DNA of 64,000 bases. Source: Sclerodactyla briareus (taxonomy: Eukaryota > Echinodermata > Holothuroidea > Dendrochirotida > Sclerodactylidae). The position numbers were made by a program, and so were the translations under genes. Below, one piece after another: positions 1-14,711 of the stretch (position 1 is its first letter; the number at the start of each line of letters is the position of its first letter). The stretch is taken from assembly GCA_026419785.1 (NCBI GenBank), contig JAODTK010005043.1, forward strand, positions 62,001 through 126,000. The letters run 5' to 3'. The notes under the pieces were generated by a model. It saw nothing but the letters and a program-made list of their open reading frames with translations, was not told the origin of the DNA and ran no database searches.

Positions 1-2254
1 ATAGAGATAAATGTTAATATCTAGGATTTCGCGCACCGACACAGCTTATTTGTATTCTGAAGAGGTATTGCTTGATAGGATACACATCTCGAGTAGTGAG
101 TACAGGTAGCTAGTTGCCCTTTGATATCTTAACCTATTGAAAACAATCATTTTGAAGCAGAGAGTTGATACCTGAGCAATGAGTAACTGATATTGTTTAT
201 CTTATGTTTGATAACGGAGTATGTTATTCATTGGAGTAATATTTTACCCTACGTACCATTCTGAGGGCCAGTGCAAATGGCTGGGAAACAAAGTACATTT
301 TGATAACCCTGTCTGTACAGGAGTCAACGCTTGTCCATTCATATGGGTGTGAAATGATAGGGAAGGGTTCATATTGTCTCCCATGTGGGGGGGGGGGATT
401 ATTTTCAAGAGTAACTTATGCTAGGAACAATGGATGGAGAGAAAAAACACACGTAGAAGAGAACACGTATGGTATTCTTGGTATGCATGCTACCCCCTCC
501 CACACTCCCCCCTGCTTCCTCCGCTCTACCTTCTTCCCATCCCCCATCTCTTCAGATTGTAGAAGGTTAGACATCTTTACATAAAATGTGAGACTTCTCA
601 TATGATGTTTGATGATTGTATGATCGAGTGGCTGAAGACACTTGTCAATTGTATACACTCTCCTCATATAGGACTACCCTGACCATGGTAAGTCAAATGT
701 GGTGCATTGTCAAATCCAAAGCAAGTCCTGTGCATAAATTACCCTAGATGGTCAGCCCAAAGCTAACTCCAGGGTGTGTTACCCAGGTTTTGTTGGGGAA
801 TAGACTGGCCTTTGTATTTTCAATTGTTACGTCATTCTGTGTGACTGAGGGGTTTGTCAATATGTAAGAATTGTATGACCCTTCACAATTGACCCCCCTG
901 TCTGGGGGGGGGGAGGGGAGGGGTATAGTTCCTTTCTTATTCACAAGTGTATGAGCTGTGGAGTCTGGAGTTTTTATTCACTGTCAGGTTATACTTTATT
1001 ACTGTTATACATATGAGTAGCAATACCATTATGCTTGGTGTTACTACCGGACATACAATTGCGGGGGTTGGGATTCGGTCCGGGGTGGCGGGGGGGGGGG
1101 GTTGGTGGTGGGGGACAATTTACTAAATCTAGCCATCCAAGATGGAGAAAAAAAAAATGTGAGTGCTGCGAAAAAGCTACAGAGCGTGCTAGACTATAAT
1201 GCTGCCGCTCAAATACTGTATTAAGCGGATACTGGCCAACACTTTAGTGGGGAGCAAAACAACAACCAAGATGGGTTGGCAGCCAAACGGAGAAGAGATG
1301 TACTATACAGCTTCATTGTAGTGAGGTGAAACCCCTACTAGTGGATAAAAAGCTGAGGCTAGGATATGTTCAATTCTATACTGCTACCTGGTAACTAAAG
1401 CTATGAGCAGCACACACCGCTATACTGTAGTAATGTCTTTGCATACATAGACAAAGCTGCAGATGCATGTTCCTACCAGAGTACTACCTAGCTAACCTGA
1501 GGCCTGCAGGATCGCATCAGTCCTCCGGAAATTTCACTCGTTCAATTTTGCGCCACAATGGCCCAAACAATCAATAGCTGAAAAAAGTTTCTCTCATTTG
1601 TAATTTCAAGAAATTCTCAGCATAATGGGTAAAATCCTATGTTCTGATACCTAAAGTTCCGCCGGGCGGTGGTGGTGCGTGGAAGATGACGGTGGCTCAG
1701 CCCCAAAACCAGAATAACCTCCAAAATTGAAACGTTGCGGGGATATAATTACTAAATACTAATTATTCAGCCTTGCTCAGATCGCGTGTTGCTCTGTTTG
1801 GGAAGCTAATCTTAAGTTAGCTATTGCGAAGAGTTCATTTAAAAAAGTGAATAAACTGTGTTAACATTTATATATGAATGATAACCCAAGCCCCACCGTT
1901 CATAGTTTCATCGGCTACATGAAGAATTTTAGAGATTCACAGTAGCTATTTTTGGCATTTCACTGCTGAGTGGCCAAACAGGTGCTATGCTAAATCAGTT
2001 TCATAATGAAATCAATAAAACCATATTACCAACAGCATATAATATTTCCACCACATGACTTGATCCGGCTGCCCTTCAGATGGGTAATTCCGTTTGATTT
2101 TATTCTCTTCAAAACAAACCTTTCATGTTTGATGTTTGTAATGGAGTCTCAAAAGGGTGATAGGTAACATTTGAAAAGTTGAAGGACTTCCAGCAATACA
2201 ATTGGACCTGCAGTTGCATCTGATATGGCTTTAAGAGACGCTTTTGATCACCCA
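1..2254. other. No gene recognised upstream of the ENT TM1 exon
   Basis: AT-rich, non-coding-looking sequence with poly-G runs at about 387-397, 904-913 and 1090-1101. A promoter or first exon of the ENT gene may lie here or beyond the left edge, but I see no convincing start exon. Small ORFs at 300-584, 416-667 and 744-944 show no family resemblance. Confidence 0.5.
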
Positions 2255-2334
2255 AGTATCTCACTAATTCTATAGGAATAGGAACTGCTTCCCTGGAATC
2301 CTGTGTCGGCGCAGGATTGAAGTTACGATGTCAT
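2255..2334 (+). CDS. ENT exon, TM1 with LLPWN signature (partial)
   Basis: Codons 2275-2283 read GIG. After a frame slip, 2285-2299 read LLPWN, then codons resembling the start of the TM1-TM2 loop (SAQD). G(I/L)GTLLPWN is the hallmark of the first transmembrane helix of ENT proteins. A usable donor (GTGAGG) follows at 2335. The 5' limit is not defined: upstream residues are too degraded to choose an acceptor. The exon is on the same strand as, and upstream of, the clearer ENT exons, which supports the reading. One indel lies between GIG and LLPWN. Confidence 0.5.
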
Positions 2335-5300
2335 GTGAGGGGACTACAAGGAAAAAAAAATATTGGGAACTCCAACAATTAGGACACTTACATTAAAAAT
2401 GCTGATATAAAGAAGTATGCTGTCAGCTGTTGGGTCATACAATATATCCCTGCAACATTTCATGCATGTTCAAGGGATTAGGAAATAGGCGTTATGCAAT
2501 AAACTCTTCACTGCGTTATTTGAGTGATCTAAAACTGGGGACACTTGTCCGCCTAGTAAAATCTAGGCTGGGTTCCAAAGTGGGCATTACTGCATGTCTG
2601 CTGCCCTCTATTTTGCAGGTGGGGGGTCCTCTGATCACAGTAAATGCATGCCCTTGTCCGATCATTCCTGATTCTTATGCGACAACTTCTGACAATGTTG
2701 CCAAAAAGGCAGTAAATCTGTACTAACACTAAACACTGTTGGGATGTCAGACAAAAATGTTATATTTTGGCTTCTTTCAGGTTCAATATGCATTGTCTCA
2801 TTGTGGTTACATGGTATGATGGTGGGCTTGTCCTTACAAGCCTGTAAGCAATGGATCTCAATCTGAAAACTAAGATGTTTGCGAATGTAATGAAAAAATG
2901 CTTGGACGGTTGATGACCTAGGAATTTTGACTTTTCCGTTTTGAGAGAGACAGTCAACATAAGCTTACCAAACATTTCTGGGAAGGTTAGAAAATCGAAG
3001 ACTTTCATTTTTGACATGAATTGTCATAAGAGGATGGTGTGCTTCCAGTGTGTTCACAAACAATGATTCTATTGTATAGTTCTGCATCCCTTAATTAAAT
3101 ATTGTGTAGTGTATCATAGATATGTGTTGGCCCTCTCTTGCTATCTGTAATAGTGTTATCTGTGCAAGTCACGGCCCAGGTATCTACCAAGTTGGAAGAC
3201 TTGCTACCAGGTTTGAGGTGGAATATGGTACTGCCGCAATGCTCTCACCCCCCCCCCCACTCTAGTCCGTGGGTGGGTGTATGGGACATCTCCCATATTT
3301 TGAGCTGCTGCCGAGCAGTTTGTGCATTCTTCATGAAAAAATTGGGGGAGAGGCAGAGGTCATTGAGGCCGCTATGTCTAGAAACTGAGGAGGGGATATA
3401 AACAAGGGCATGTTTCGCATAGATATTCTGCTGACAACAAACCCTCACAATGGCAGTGCTCCATTTTTGGGGACATGCCTGTATTTGAAAACTGATTGAG
3501 GTAAGTAATACTGTGTCAATAGCAGGAGGCCCATACTGAGAGATAAAAAGATATCTTCAGCTCAGGGCTAAAAAAAACATGGGGGCAGAGTGCAAATTTG
3601 CACCCGAAACGTTGAAAAGTGCACCCGAAATCGCAGTGATGGGGGCGGCAAAAATTCAGCAATTCGCACCTGTAAAATTTCCCCTAATCCTCCAGCTCAG
3701 GATGCGCCCCCAAATTGTAGTCTGATGAAAAAAATATGTGCCACATTCTCCGCCGAGAAACTCCTGTCAAGTGTCAATACGAATATGCTTCATGAACGAG
3801 GCCAAATTATGATGATTTTAGTTTTGAACTGAAAAATGGAGGAGTCCTCGAAAATACAAAAATAGCACCCCAAATCAGGTTAATGGGGGTTTTTTTTTTT
3901 TTTTTTTTTTTTGGGGGGGGGGGGGGTTTGGGGGGGGAGTAGCACCCGAAATTAAAAAAGTAGTTCGAGTCTTGCTTAAATTGTTCAATGTTTCATGTCT
4001 CGTATGATATTGTATTCCTTTCAAAGTAGCATGGTGTCCACGCAAGACATCAAGAATTCCAGGGAGAACAGAAAGTTTGTTGAATTAGTATGGAGAACCC
4101 TATATAAACCCCTATCTATACTGGTGGCTGGTGGTCATTAGACAGGTTTATAACTAACCTAGATAATCTGGGAATTCATATCAAACACCTAATGACAATA
4201 GATGGTAGGAGGTCTTCGGTAGACATGTATCTGCCTTGACTTTGTAACCATCCTGGAATGGATCTTGTGAAGTCTTCATCTTTGGCAATTGGACATATCA
4301 AGATCAGATTGGCTTGGCTGACCCTTTGTTTGAAACGACAATGCCAAAGTCATCTACGGTATATATTAGAAACCCAGAATTTACACAAATCTGATGAATC
4401 TGCTTCTAGTCAAGAATAACTTTTAAACAATACATGTATTCTGTTGGTAGTTAGCACATGTTGGTGGCACATGGGAGGGAGGGGGTCAGGTCATCCAAAT
4501 GGGACCCTGTAGGGATATTTGAGTCTGATCTGTCATGGGAAAATATGTTTTGAAGTCCTGAACATATGCTTGAATTCCTGTTGAGTCTTTTACGGACCCT
4601 GAACTGAGGGCCCAGGAGCCTGAGACTATTATTAACAGGATCCATGAACTGTGTGGTTCAATGGATAGCAGGGAAAGGAGGGCATGGCCTATGGGTGCCA
4701 CTGTCCTTTGTCTAAATTAAGTACCGGGTGACATGGTAGTAATGGAAAACAAATCGTAACTTTCGTGAGTTTTAAAGGGAGATGATGAATTGAATGGGTG
4801 GTACCATGATTCCCCGTCTGGGATATTACATGGGGCCCGTTAATGGGTGATTCAAGAAGAAGTGACCAATTCCCTACTAACAACCTTTGATCTCTGCGTT
4901 TAATCACTGGAGAGATGAAAGGGGTTTTCCATGGAATTTTGCCATTCTGTGTGTGGGCAGGTGACCCCACTAGCGTCCAGATCAGTCTACATTAATCAGG
5001 AGAAAGAATTGCGGGAAATTAGTGTCAGACTGATAGGAAGCATTGTTGCTGAATGATCACCTTGCCAAAAAGTCAAGGGGATCGACTCCCTGATATAGTA
5101 ACTGGGGGTTTATTTTTCCCTGTGTTTGAGTTTTATATCAGTGTTAAATCATTGGTCACTTTGAGTGCTGATCAGAGGCAATCATGAGTCTCTTAACTCT
5201 CTTGATGAGGCTATCACAGAGGGACATCATTTGATTGAAGCAGAGAAGATATTACCTTTCATGACTTCAATTAAAGTTGAAAGTTGAAACACTTGACAAA

Positions 5301-8300
5301 TGGGTAGGGGTGTGGGTATCATATATATATATCTATATATTAGATATATATATTTATATCTATTATATATTGCTATTTATATACCCCTTCTGTATTTGCC
5401 CAATTGTTAGCCCTGCTCAATCGATGGATTACACCAATTGATCATGGTGGACATGATTGATGAACAATGGTGTGCCATTGATGTATTTACTCCTATCAAA
5501 GGGTAGTACGTGGGTTTGGCTGGGCTCTCAACTTCTACGGTGACCAGGGATACGATTAAGTGGGGAGGGGGGGGGGGAGGCAGGGGCTATTAGCTCCCTA
5601 AAATACATCAATTACCCCAGGTCCTAAGGGAATTAAAAACCAGGTTTTTTGGGGGTTTAGGGGAGGGGGAAAATAGCCCCTGGAAGTCTTTATTTAGCAA
5701 TTTAGGTAGTCCTAACTAATATGCCAGCAAGCACTAGTTCAATGTTTTGTTGCAGACTGACACTTCAGTACTATGTAGTACTAGTATTGCATGTGAGCTA
5801 GGTTTTATTAGCCTCTGGTTGATTTGTCATTTGAAGCCCTAGTCTTCCTCAATGCAGAAGTCAAGAAAGTGGAAGAGCCCCTAGTCTACCAGAATAAACC
5901 CTGGTCTCATAGCCAGATAGATTTCATGAACCGAGCTCTTTCTTTTGAAAAGTAACCCCTGGACTACCTTATTTCGAGTCCTGTGGTGAATGATGGTAAT
6001 GAGGCAATTAGTTGCAGTAGTGCTAATGAAAATTACCTGACAAAACAAAGAAAGGACAGAGGTTTGCCTACAATGTATGTCAACATTAATGAGCTTATAA
6101 TTTTATGGTGTTGTCAGAGGTAATAGGGGGGTACACTGTAGTTCGATGCCCTCAAAACGGTCTGCCAGAACAATCTTGGCGTAACACCTACCACACAAAA
6201 CTACACAGATTTTCCCGTACTTAATCCGGAAAGATGTGATGAATAGTTGTTCTTCAATAGAGGTATTAACAGTAGGTCGTTAATTATAAGCTTGCTATAT
6301 CGAGCTGTTTAGTGATGAGCATGGGCACTTAGAAAACCCTGAAAAGGATATTAGCGTTAATGGATGTTTTTCAAGTGCAGTTTATTTAATCAATTCTATA
6401 TACGTCCAGTGCTGGATTGGTTGCATTCCCAAAAATTTGGTTTAAGGGCAGTGGATGGACGACAAGATTGAATGCCTTTTGAACAAAAACAATGACCTCC
6501 TGCAGTAAGAAGCAAAACAGTAGCATGATTCCTGTGGCATATTGTGGGGACAGGTGTATCAGTTCTGGCCTCATCCAATTGCGTGTGTAGTTAAGTGCCT
6601 AGTATGCCTACCAGGAATTGATAAATCCAGCCTAATCCCAGAAGGGATACTGTAGCTCATGGACTGTCTATACCCTTCTTAGACTCCACAGGTAAACTGA
6701 CAGTAGTACAGAAAAAATGCGCCCTCCCTGTGTGGGATGTGAGATCAGAACAGATTAGGGAGGGCTAAGGTTTCAGGGTGTATTGAGGGTAACACAAAAC
6801 TCTTAATATTCTCACCTGTGGTTTTTGTTGATGACACAAACCCAGGGAACTATGATGGGCTGGTTTGGACGATTGAAATAAGCTAGTCGGAAGTTACAGT
6901 ATAATGAGATGATATGATGTTGTGTCAAGGTCATGAGGGAACACTGGCAGTACGACAGTGAACGGAACAGTGTGCAGATTTCCCCCCAAACTGATCAACA
7001 ATACAGCCGGAAAACATGGGATGAATTGCGTTGCGTTTTCAAATAGTGGTGACAGTTTGATTAATAAATAAGCCGAAACGTATGCTATGGGGGGAATCTT
7101 TGTGTCTATTCCCCCAAATGTTCAGGGTGCTCAGGCGCACTTACACCACGAACTGCCTTATTGAAATACATGTACATCCTGATTTTGACCTACAAGCCTG
7201 GTGAGCTGGGGTTGAAAAATTAGACCTGGTAGAAAAAAATAAGATTTCGTGTATTGAAGGCCTGCTTCTCTCTTGAGGTGGTCGGGCTGACAGGGTGGTC
7301 TACTGGCCTAGGGCATGTGTGTTGCCATTCCTGGTTGAATCCAGCTTGGATTGTAAGTTTAACCCCCCCCCCCCCCTTTGAAATTCTAAGCATAAGCCCT
7401 AATAATATGACTGACGAGGACTATTACCATTGAGATCTACTGCGCTGTGCGTGAATGCTTCTCTTATGCACTCATAACTTAAGTTGCATGGTGGGGACCA
7501 ATAATCTCCAGGGATGGTCTACGTCAAGGGTGAGTCAAAGCGACTCACAAGTGCTTCACTCTCCCTAAAGAACAGTCAGCCACAAACAATAGCCACTTGT
7601 CGGGTCATATTCCCACGACCACAAGTAGTGTCGGAAAAATTGGAAATTAGGTGAAAAACTGATATTTTGGACATTCAGATGTCAACATGATAGTTCGATC
7701 AGTCATGCGTTGTATGAAGTTCAGACTTGGTATGATGTGTTCCTCATGCGTGGTACAATGTCCCTATTGTTTTGCGGGTCAGTCAGAGGGCAAAGTAGAA
7801 TCCTGTAAAAACGATAGTCCAGAATGCTTGTTACAATCAAAGCTGAAATGTGGTACAGCTTTCTTATGAGGAGTACAGGAACCCTATTGTTTTTTGGTAG
7901 ATGAGGAAACTAGTTCAAAAGAGGTTTGCTGCATTTCATGGGTGCAAAAACCTGTTTAGGAGTCTGGGTGCTCCGTCATGCATACCTTGTAGTCAAAGCC
8001 ATTAAAGGGAATGGATATTTCAAACAATAGGATCACACGTTTCACAAATGGAAGATGATGAGGAGAGTTTTTGTGCTCTGTTGTCATGCTATTTGACATG
8101 TGTGTTTGGTGGCTATTCAAGGTTGGCGAAAAAAAAATCAAGAGAATAAACAACTACTAATATTTTAGCAGTCCAACGCGACTGGTAGAGAATGGTATTC
8201 TATGTGAAGGCCTCAGAAAGTGGGGGGGGGGAGAGGTTTCAAGTCATGGGGGTTCAGTCGAATGTTAGACAACTTCCTTAATGCCATATGCCGTGATACA

Positions 8301-11300
8301 CCCTCTAGTTGCCCTCAGTGGGTGACCTGACGCACAATCGTCTAATCACTTTGCAATTCAAGGCGAAACTTTGCTTCATATTGTAAAAGACGGCACATCA
8401 TTTCGCAGCATTGTCAATGGTAACGTATCAGCGACCGCCGTACATACAGTATGCGCGGGCCCGTGGAGGTTAAAGAAAAAAAAAAAAAAAAAAAAAAAAA
8501 ACCTCCTCAATTAAATGTTGCCGTTACATCACGCATGGTGAATAGAATGATGCACTCTCATTGGCGCACTCGTGAACGCTACAAAACATAGCAAGTATGG
8601 CAGTAGGGTAGACCAACATGCTAGTTGGAAATTAGCCATATAAGGAGATAATTAACGTGTTAGTAATACTTGAATGTTTGTCTCGCTATCTTACTGTAGG
8701 AAAGACTTTCGAGTTCAACCAGACTCTATGTCGGGTATCCCCATAGCATGTAGGTACAGTCGTTGTAGCTATACACGTTCGATATCACCTGAACAATAAA
8801 TGGTTGCTGGATCGCAAGATGGGTCATCAGTCTTGAACAAGACAAGGGTCATGACTCCCCTAGTGGCTGCAATATCGTGTGTACGAATATAAGTAAAGTT
8901 GTTAAGATTTTTTCTAATTATTCAGAGGCTGGGGCAGTTTACCAGTCTGGGATGTTTGCCATCTGGCCGCCAAGCTGCCTGGCATGTACACACAGATACA
9001 TTGTAGGACAGGTGCGGATTCTGCTTGGCTTGAGACTTGGAGTGAGGTTCAATCCAAATATGTTTTCACGTTGGTAGCAGAATAGTGTAAGATTCGCATG
9101 CGGAAATCGCGGAAATCGTGGAATTCTGTATGATTGAGTTTAAACGTGGAAAGCATGATTCTAATTGGAACGATTTTTTTTTTTAATTTAGCGATAATTC
9201 CTTGAAAATGCACAAATATCACAAAAATTCAAAATGGCAATCACGCGAGCCACATCGTGGTTCTGCTGTAAGCCTTTACCATTAATTCCATGGTAAGATT
9301 CAACGAAACATCGTTTTCATTTCTTCCGAATCTTGGAAAAGCGTACGACGTTGGATAGCAGTGCGTAAACTGGCAAAGCCTAGCATCAGACATCCGGCAT
9401 GCTACTGTAGTCGGCTACGTGAACTCCTCCCCCCCCCCCCCCCTCCCCTTCCTCCTTTTCCCCCCCCTCGTCCCCCCCCCCTGAACACCGGGGGCTTGCC
9501 ATTCATTTATACGAATTTGCATCTATTCGCCGAAAATGGCCTAAAGTTGGTTGCGCACGGACAGTAACTGCTGCTGAGCTCAAGAAAATTCTATGTTACG
9601 TGTTAAAGTTAGTAAAGTCTGATTTAGTACTGTCATCTAACTATACGAATAACATAATGTGTATTGCAAGAGCATGAGTGGCATCAATGTAGATTCTTCC
9701 CGAAGGAACGGAACACGCGCGAAATGCACAGTTCCACCTGTAGGCTACATCGGGCATCAGGGAGTTAGCTCACGCAGTTGTGGCCATACCGCTCATAACT
9801 AGACATTTTAAAAAAGCGGAATAAAGCGGACTTTGGTTCCTAAAAAGCATAACAAAGCAGAATTTGACTTTTAAAAGCAGAAAATTCTTACCTAGATGAG
9901 AGTAATCAGCCTGCCGTCTTTCTCTATACATGTGTCGCGAACCTGACACTTGAACACCCTCTTGTGGAGAGTTGTGTGGAGTCGCTTGGTCAAGGTGTAT
10001 TACCGCTCAATTTCCAGCATATTTGACCATATTCTAATTTGAAATTACGAGAGGCTGGTAACAAGGGATTCCATGCTCCGTCAAATGGATTACGGGTTGT
10101 GAAAATTTAGGACCGAGTTTATGCTGATTTAGCGTGACCCGGACAATTCCCACCCGGACAATTCCCCTCTCAACGGAATGTTTTTATGTCAGATCGGTAG
10201 GGTCCTGAAGTAGGGTCTCGTTGGGGTGGCAATGTCGGGTGGAATGCCAGGGGGAGTGGTCCAGCAACCAAGTTTTTAGTAGTTAATTTGATGTTTATGC
10301 AACTTTCGCCTAGATATCCCTAACCACTTGGGGGATATGGTCTAACTTCATCGTCCAATGAATTAACCAAATAAGTTAAGGTCACTTAGTATGTAATGTG
10401 ACTAATTTGCATAATTTATGCACATGTAATGTCCGAGAGAGTGTGGTGGGAACTGGTATTAAGCAAGTGAACTCGTTGCAGGGAGATGTGGTCCATCTGT
10501 GGTTGGGTTGATTTCAAGAATTTTACCTAAAGGTCAAGGGTCAATGAAGTCATTAGGGTTTCTAATAAGAGGCGGTCTATCTTTGTTCTGATATACCCAC
10601 GTGAGGTGAGTCAGGAGACAACTGTAGGGTAACCTGTTTCTGGTCTGGTTATGTACACAATATAATTAGAGCCAATTCATATTTTGATAATGTTTTTGTT
10701 TATCTTACCTACTTCAGGTGTTTGAGGCCGACATTTGGGACCTTACTCTACATCTTTTCGACCATGGGTAAGGGACTCTCTCACCAACAAATATCAGTCC
10801 TAGTGTAATTCACCATCAGTACAATATGTCATGAGGTACCCCTAGTGACAGTGACCATTCGTCTGTGCTTTCCCCTAGTCAAAATCGGAGAGAAGTTATT
10901 CAACTAACATGTTGCCCAGCTTGCAGTGGACCATGTCAAACCATAGTAATATACAAATGTGGTCGTATAGCTTTTGTTATCTTGGTGAATACATGTCAAT
11001 AAAGTCTTGCACCCCCCTAGGGTTATTTGATATTTTTGTGACAAGTGTGACCTATGCATGCAAGTGTTCCGGACTCCAAAATGTCCGCAGGACCCAGGGA
11101 ATGATATATCGAGCCACAGAGGACTATTTTCGTTACTGTCCAGTGGAGGTTTGGCAGTTGTTTCTACAGAAAGATGATGCACCCAATACCTGTCTAGGCC
11201 AATAAATTGCCAATTAGGGAGGATGTGGCCATTTATGAGGGTGTCCCTCCCGAGTCCTGACTGAAACCCCTTCCAAGGCAAAAACTCTCAGTAGCCACAA

Positions 11301-14300
11301 CACAAGGCACATATGTCACATAGGTGACAAATGGCTGTTAAAAATGCTGAAGCGTGGGTACCTCTTACTGTGTACTCAGTTTGGGTTTTCAATGGGAGGT
11401 GATGAGAAACATAAATAACAAATACTAAAATACTTAGCCCTGTTTCCCAAGGCTGTGATTCCCAACATGCAGGCCATCTGACAATGGACCCACACACAAA
11501 TCTGTTGTTCCGCAGGGCCCTTGTGTATAAGTATATATTCTCTTTCCATGATTTTACTGGGATGTCAGGCACTTGTTGACCCGTGCGCTCAACTAGAGAC
11601 ATGTGCTTTTGAACAAAGAATTTTTGATTGTGATCACTGTCTGTTTGACAATTGGAAGCAGGCATGGTTTAGAGGCAGGATTCAAGCATGTTAAAACTTT
11701 ATATGGCATGACATTTAAATGGAGGCCACCTAGCAGAGATGTACACAAAAAATTATAGCATTTGCGGAGTGGCATTCAAATCAGGTCATTGAGAACATTC
11801 AACATCTCCATGCATTCCCTAGACTAACATTTGGGGCGGGGAGTTTTCAGGGAAAACGGGATGAGGGGGAAACGAGATCACATCTGCAATGGAGTAGTTT
11901 TTCTGTGGTTAAAGGAGTGTCGGAAAACTCATCCCCACTCTATGGTAATAGCCAAGCGCTTCATACTGGCCAGCCTAATTACATTTGACTTTATCAAGCA
12001 CTTACCTGTTATGCAAAAAATCCAAGAATGAGAAAACCTAAAAGGAAGAGGGTATATAGAAGTGGAGGAGCGGAGTGACAGGTGCAGGCCACCTCCTTTG
12101 TTGATGAAAATAAGAATATCACATTGAAAATTTAGCACTGAATATCTTGAGTAAATGAAATTCTCTGTCTATCCAACAGCTACCTAGTTGACATCCTAAA
12201 GGTGCTGTAGCTATTCTCTTGGCCGGTGTGGTGTGATGTTGGCTGTATCTCCCTATGTCTTTCCTTTCCACTTGGTGAGACTCGTGCGACTATTGAAGAA
12301 AAAAAACTGAAAAATACTGGCTAGCCCACTTCCGCACAATGATGTGACCAAACCATATGCGACACTTCCATGACAATGGAGTGACGAACTATTTAGATAG
12401 AATCACTCCCTGGTTAGCAGAACATAAACCAATGAGAATCTAATGCTGATGTCACAGTTGATAGCCTTTTGTGAGTTTCCATAATGCGCACATGCTTAGC
12501 CTTATAGGTATCTGGACATGCAACACATTGTTACAGGCTTTTGGAGCTGAGTAGAAACCTCCCGCGAAGTGTTGAATTATTGTTCGTATTTGCCTACAAA
12601 AGAACGATAACAGGTAATCGTCATCCCACAACCGGCCCAATTACAGGTTGTGGCTAGTTCAACGAAACCATGAGAACGGGAGACCGCTTTTTCTGCATTT
12701 GGTTATAGTATTTTGTCCGCCTGAATGAAGTCACTATGCCGGTGTGTGGCATGTGTGTGTGTGTGTGCGTGCGGGTGTGTGTGTGTGTGCCGTGGTGTTG
12801 TCACACTTCCGTTAGCATGGAATCTTTCGAACGGAAGTGGCAATTGCGACAAATTCAGGGTAGCATGGGGTGGGTGAACACTACCTGATCAGATTTTAGG
12901 CACAAAGTCACTCAAAGTTTACGTAATTAGCTATTTGATGTAATTTATTGTCAGCTCGTAGCAAGATGACGGATGAACTGTAGGGGCTATGTGACTTGGT
13001 TTGGCACATAGATGCAGGATATGTGGTAGATGAATGATAGATTTCAGCGTAAATATGGTCTTGAGTCATCTAATTGCAATTTTAGGGAAATTCAACAGTT
13101 GTCGGATTTTCTGATGTTAAAACGGTGAATATGGTTACCTTCTGTTCCAAAACTTAACAAAGATTCCGGGTCAGTGGAGGTCATCAACGTACCTAATTGC
13201 ATAATTTATGCACAAAATCCTAAGTGCTGCTTTTCAGTGAAACAGGTGCGTATGGTTACTTGAGTTTCCAAAGAATTTATCATAGATTTCAGGTTCACTG
13301 GAGTAATCAAGGGTCTAATTGCGGGATTTATGATGCATTTAAAAGTTGCGGATTGCGTGGAAATTCGGCAATTTTAGTCAATTCCACAAAACTGGTATCC
13401 TCAGTAGACATCATCAATAATCAGTCCTTTCGAATTTGACATTGGTCATGATAGTAGCTGTTATTTTTTTTTTTTTTTGTGCTGTAATGCAATACCGAAA
13501 GCTTTAGCGACACATGGAATGCTGTAATTGTTTGCATGTGACTGATTAGAAGTAAACACTGATGCCGAAACAGGCGAGAACTGGGGGGCGATCGTACTGC
13601 TTTATTGTCCGCATATTTAGTTGTAAGTTGAAAAAAAAAAAAAAATGTTCCCTCCTTGTGACTAGGTTGAAAAGGAAATAGTTCTTCTTAGCCCCTACCT
13701 GTGTATCAGAGCCAGGAAGGCATGTCATGTAGAAAGAAAATCATTTTGAATGCTGAAATGGAGAAACTCTCCTGCAGGTGTACTTTTAGATGCTGAAGAG
13801 ATGCACTGACAATGTGATAGAATGTTAGTCTTAACGAGTGGAATGGACAGTGGTAGAGGGTTTTGGGTGGGCCTTTTCACCAGGCGATCAGGGCTCAATC
13901 CTGTTGTTATGACCAAAGACTTCAAAGATAGTACAGTTGCCTTTCGCGGGGCACTCAGCACATGAATGGAACGGGAAGGACCCAGCACTGGCCCTGTCAT
14001 CCGACATTCACAGCAGGTGGGCCGGCCCGAGGTGTCGGGAGTCATTAGCCCCCAGCTGACAGACTGAGCCCTGTTCGCAACGTGCACTTCCAACGTCTGA
14101 CCCATACATTCTCTCCCCTTTAACTCCGAGCCTGTGGTCAAGTTCTACCTACAGAGCGGCAGAAGTCTCATAACACCACCCGAGGACTCACGAGCAACCA
14201 CCACCTCCATTACAAACCACCTCACTCGGGACAATAGCAAGCAGTAGTCGCAGGGTTCCCACGCGTTCATGGACAACCTGGAAGAAGTCAAGGAATTTCA

Positions 14301-14556
14301 TACCAATAAAAACCAGGCCTGGATGAGGTGTGAAATTGTGAAAAGTTTTGGAGTCATGGAAAAGTCCGGAAGTTTCCCTGAAGTGAAGTCACAGCTGTAA
14401 TGCCTGTCGCTGGGGCTTCTTTTTCAAATGTTCACTCAAAAATTCTGGGCGAGATGTCCTAGAGAAGTCACTGCGAAATCCATATTTGGACATGAAAAGT
14501 CATGGATCTGATTGCCCAGAATCTGCAGGAACCTGTTAGTGGATTCTTGTTTTTTT

Positions 14557-14587
<31 letters not shown>

Positions 14588-14657
14588 TTGTTTTTTTTTT
14601 TTTCTTTTTTTTTTTTTTGTTTTTTTTTTTTTTTTTTTTTTTTTTTTGTTTTTTTTT

Positions 14658-14711
<54 letters not shown>

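Noticed and set aside
7065..7200. Possible ENT TM2 exon ending at a GTGAGC donor
   Set aside because: GGIFVSIPPNV looks vaguely TM2-like but there is no acceptor and the rest does not fit.
10904..11665. Two 125-codon ORFs in the same frame with one stop between
   Set aside because: Tempting as a 252-codon interrupted gene, but the residues match no family and such a run is near chance expectation for the window. It also lies in an ENT intron.
13725..14141. 138-codon - strand ORF
   Set aside because: It is the antisense of SINE family 1 copy A; shared with other SINE copies and not conserved as protein.
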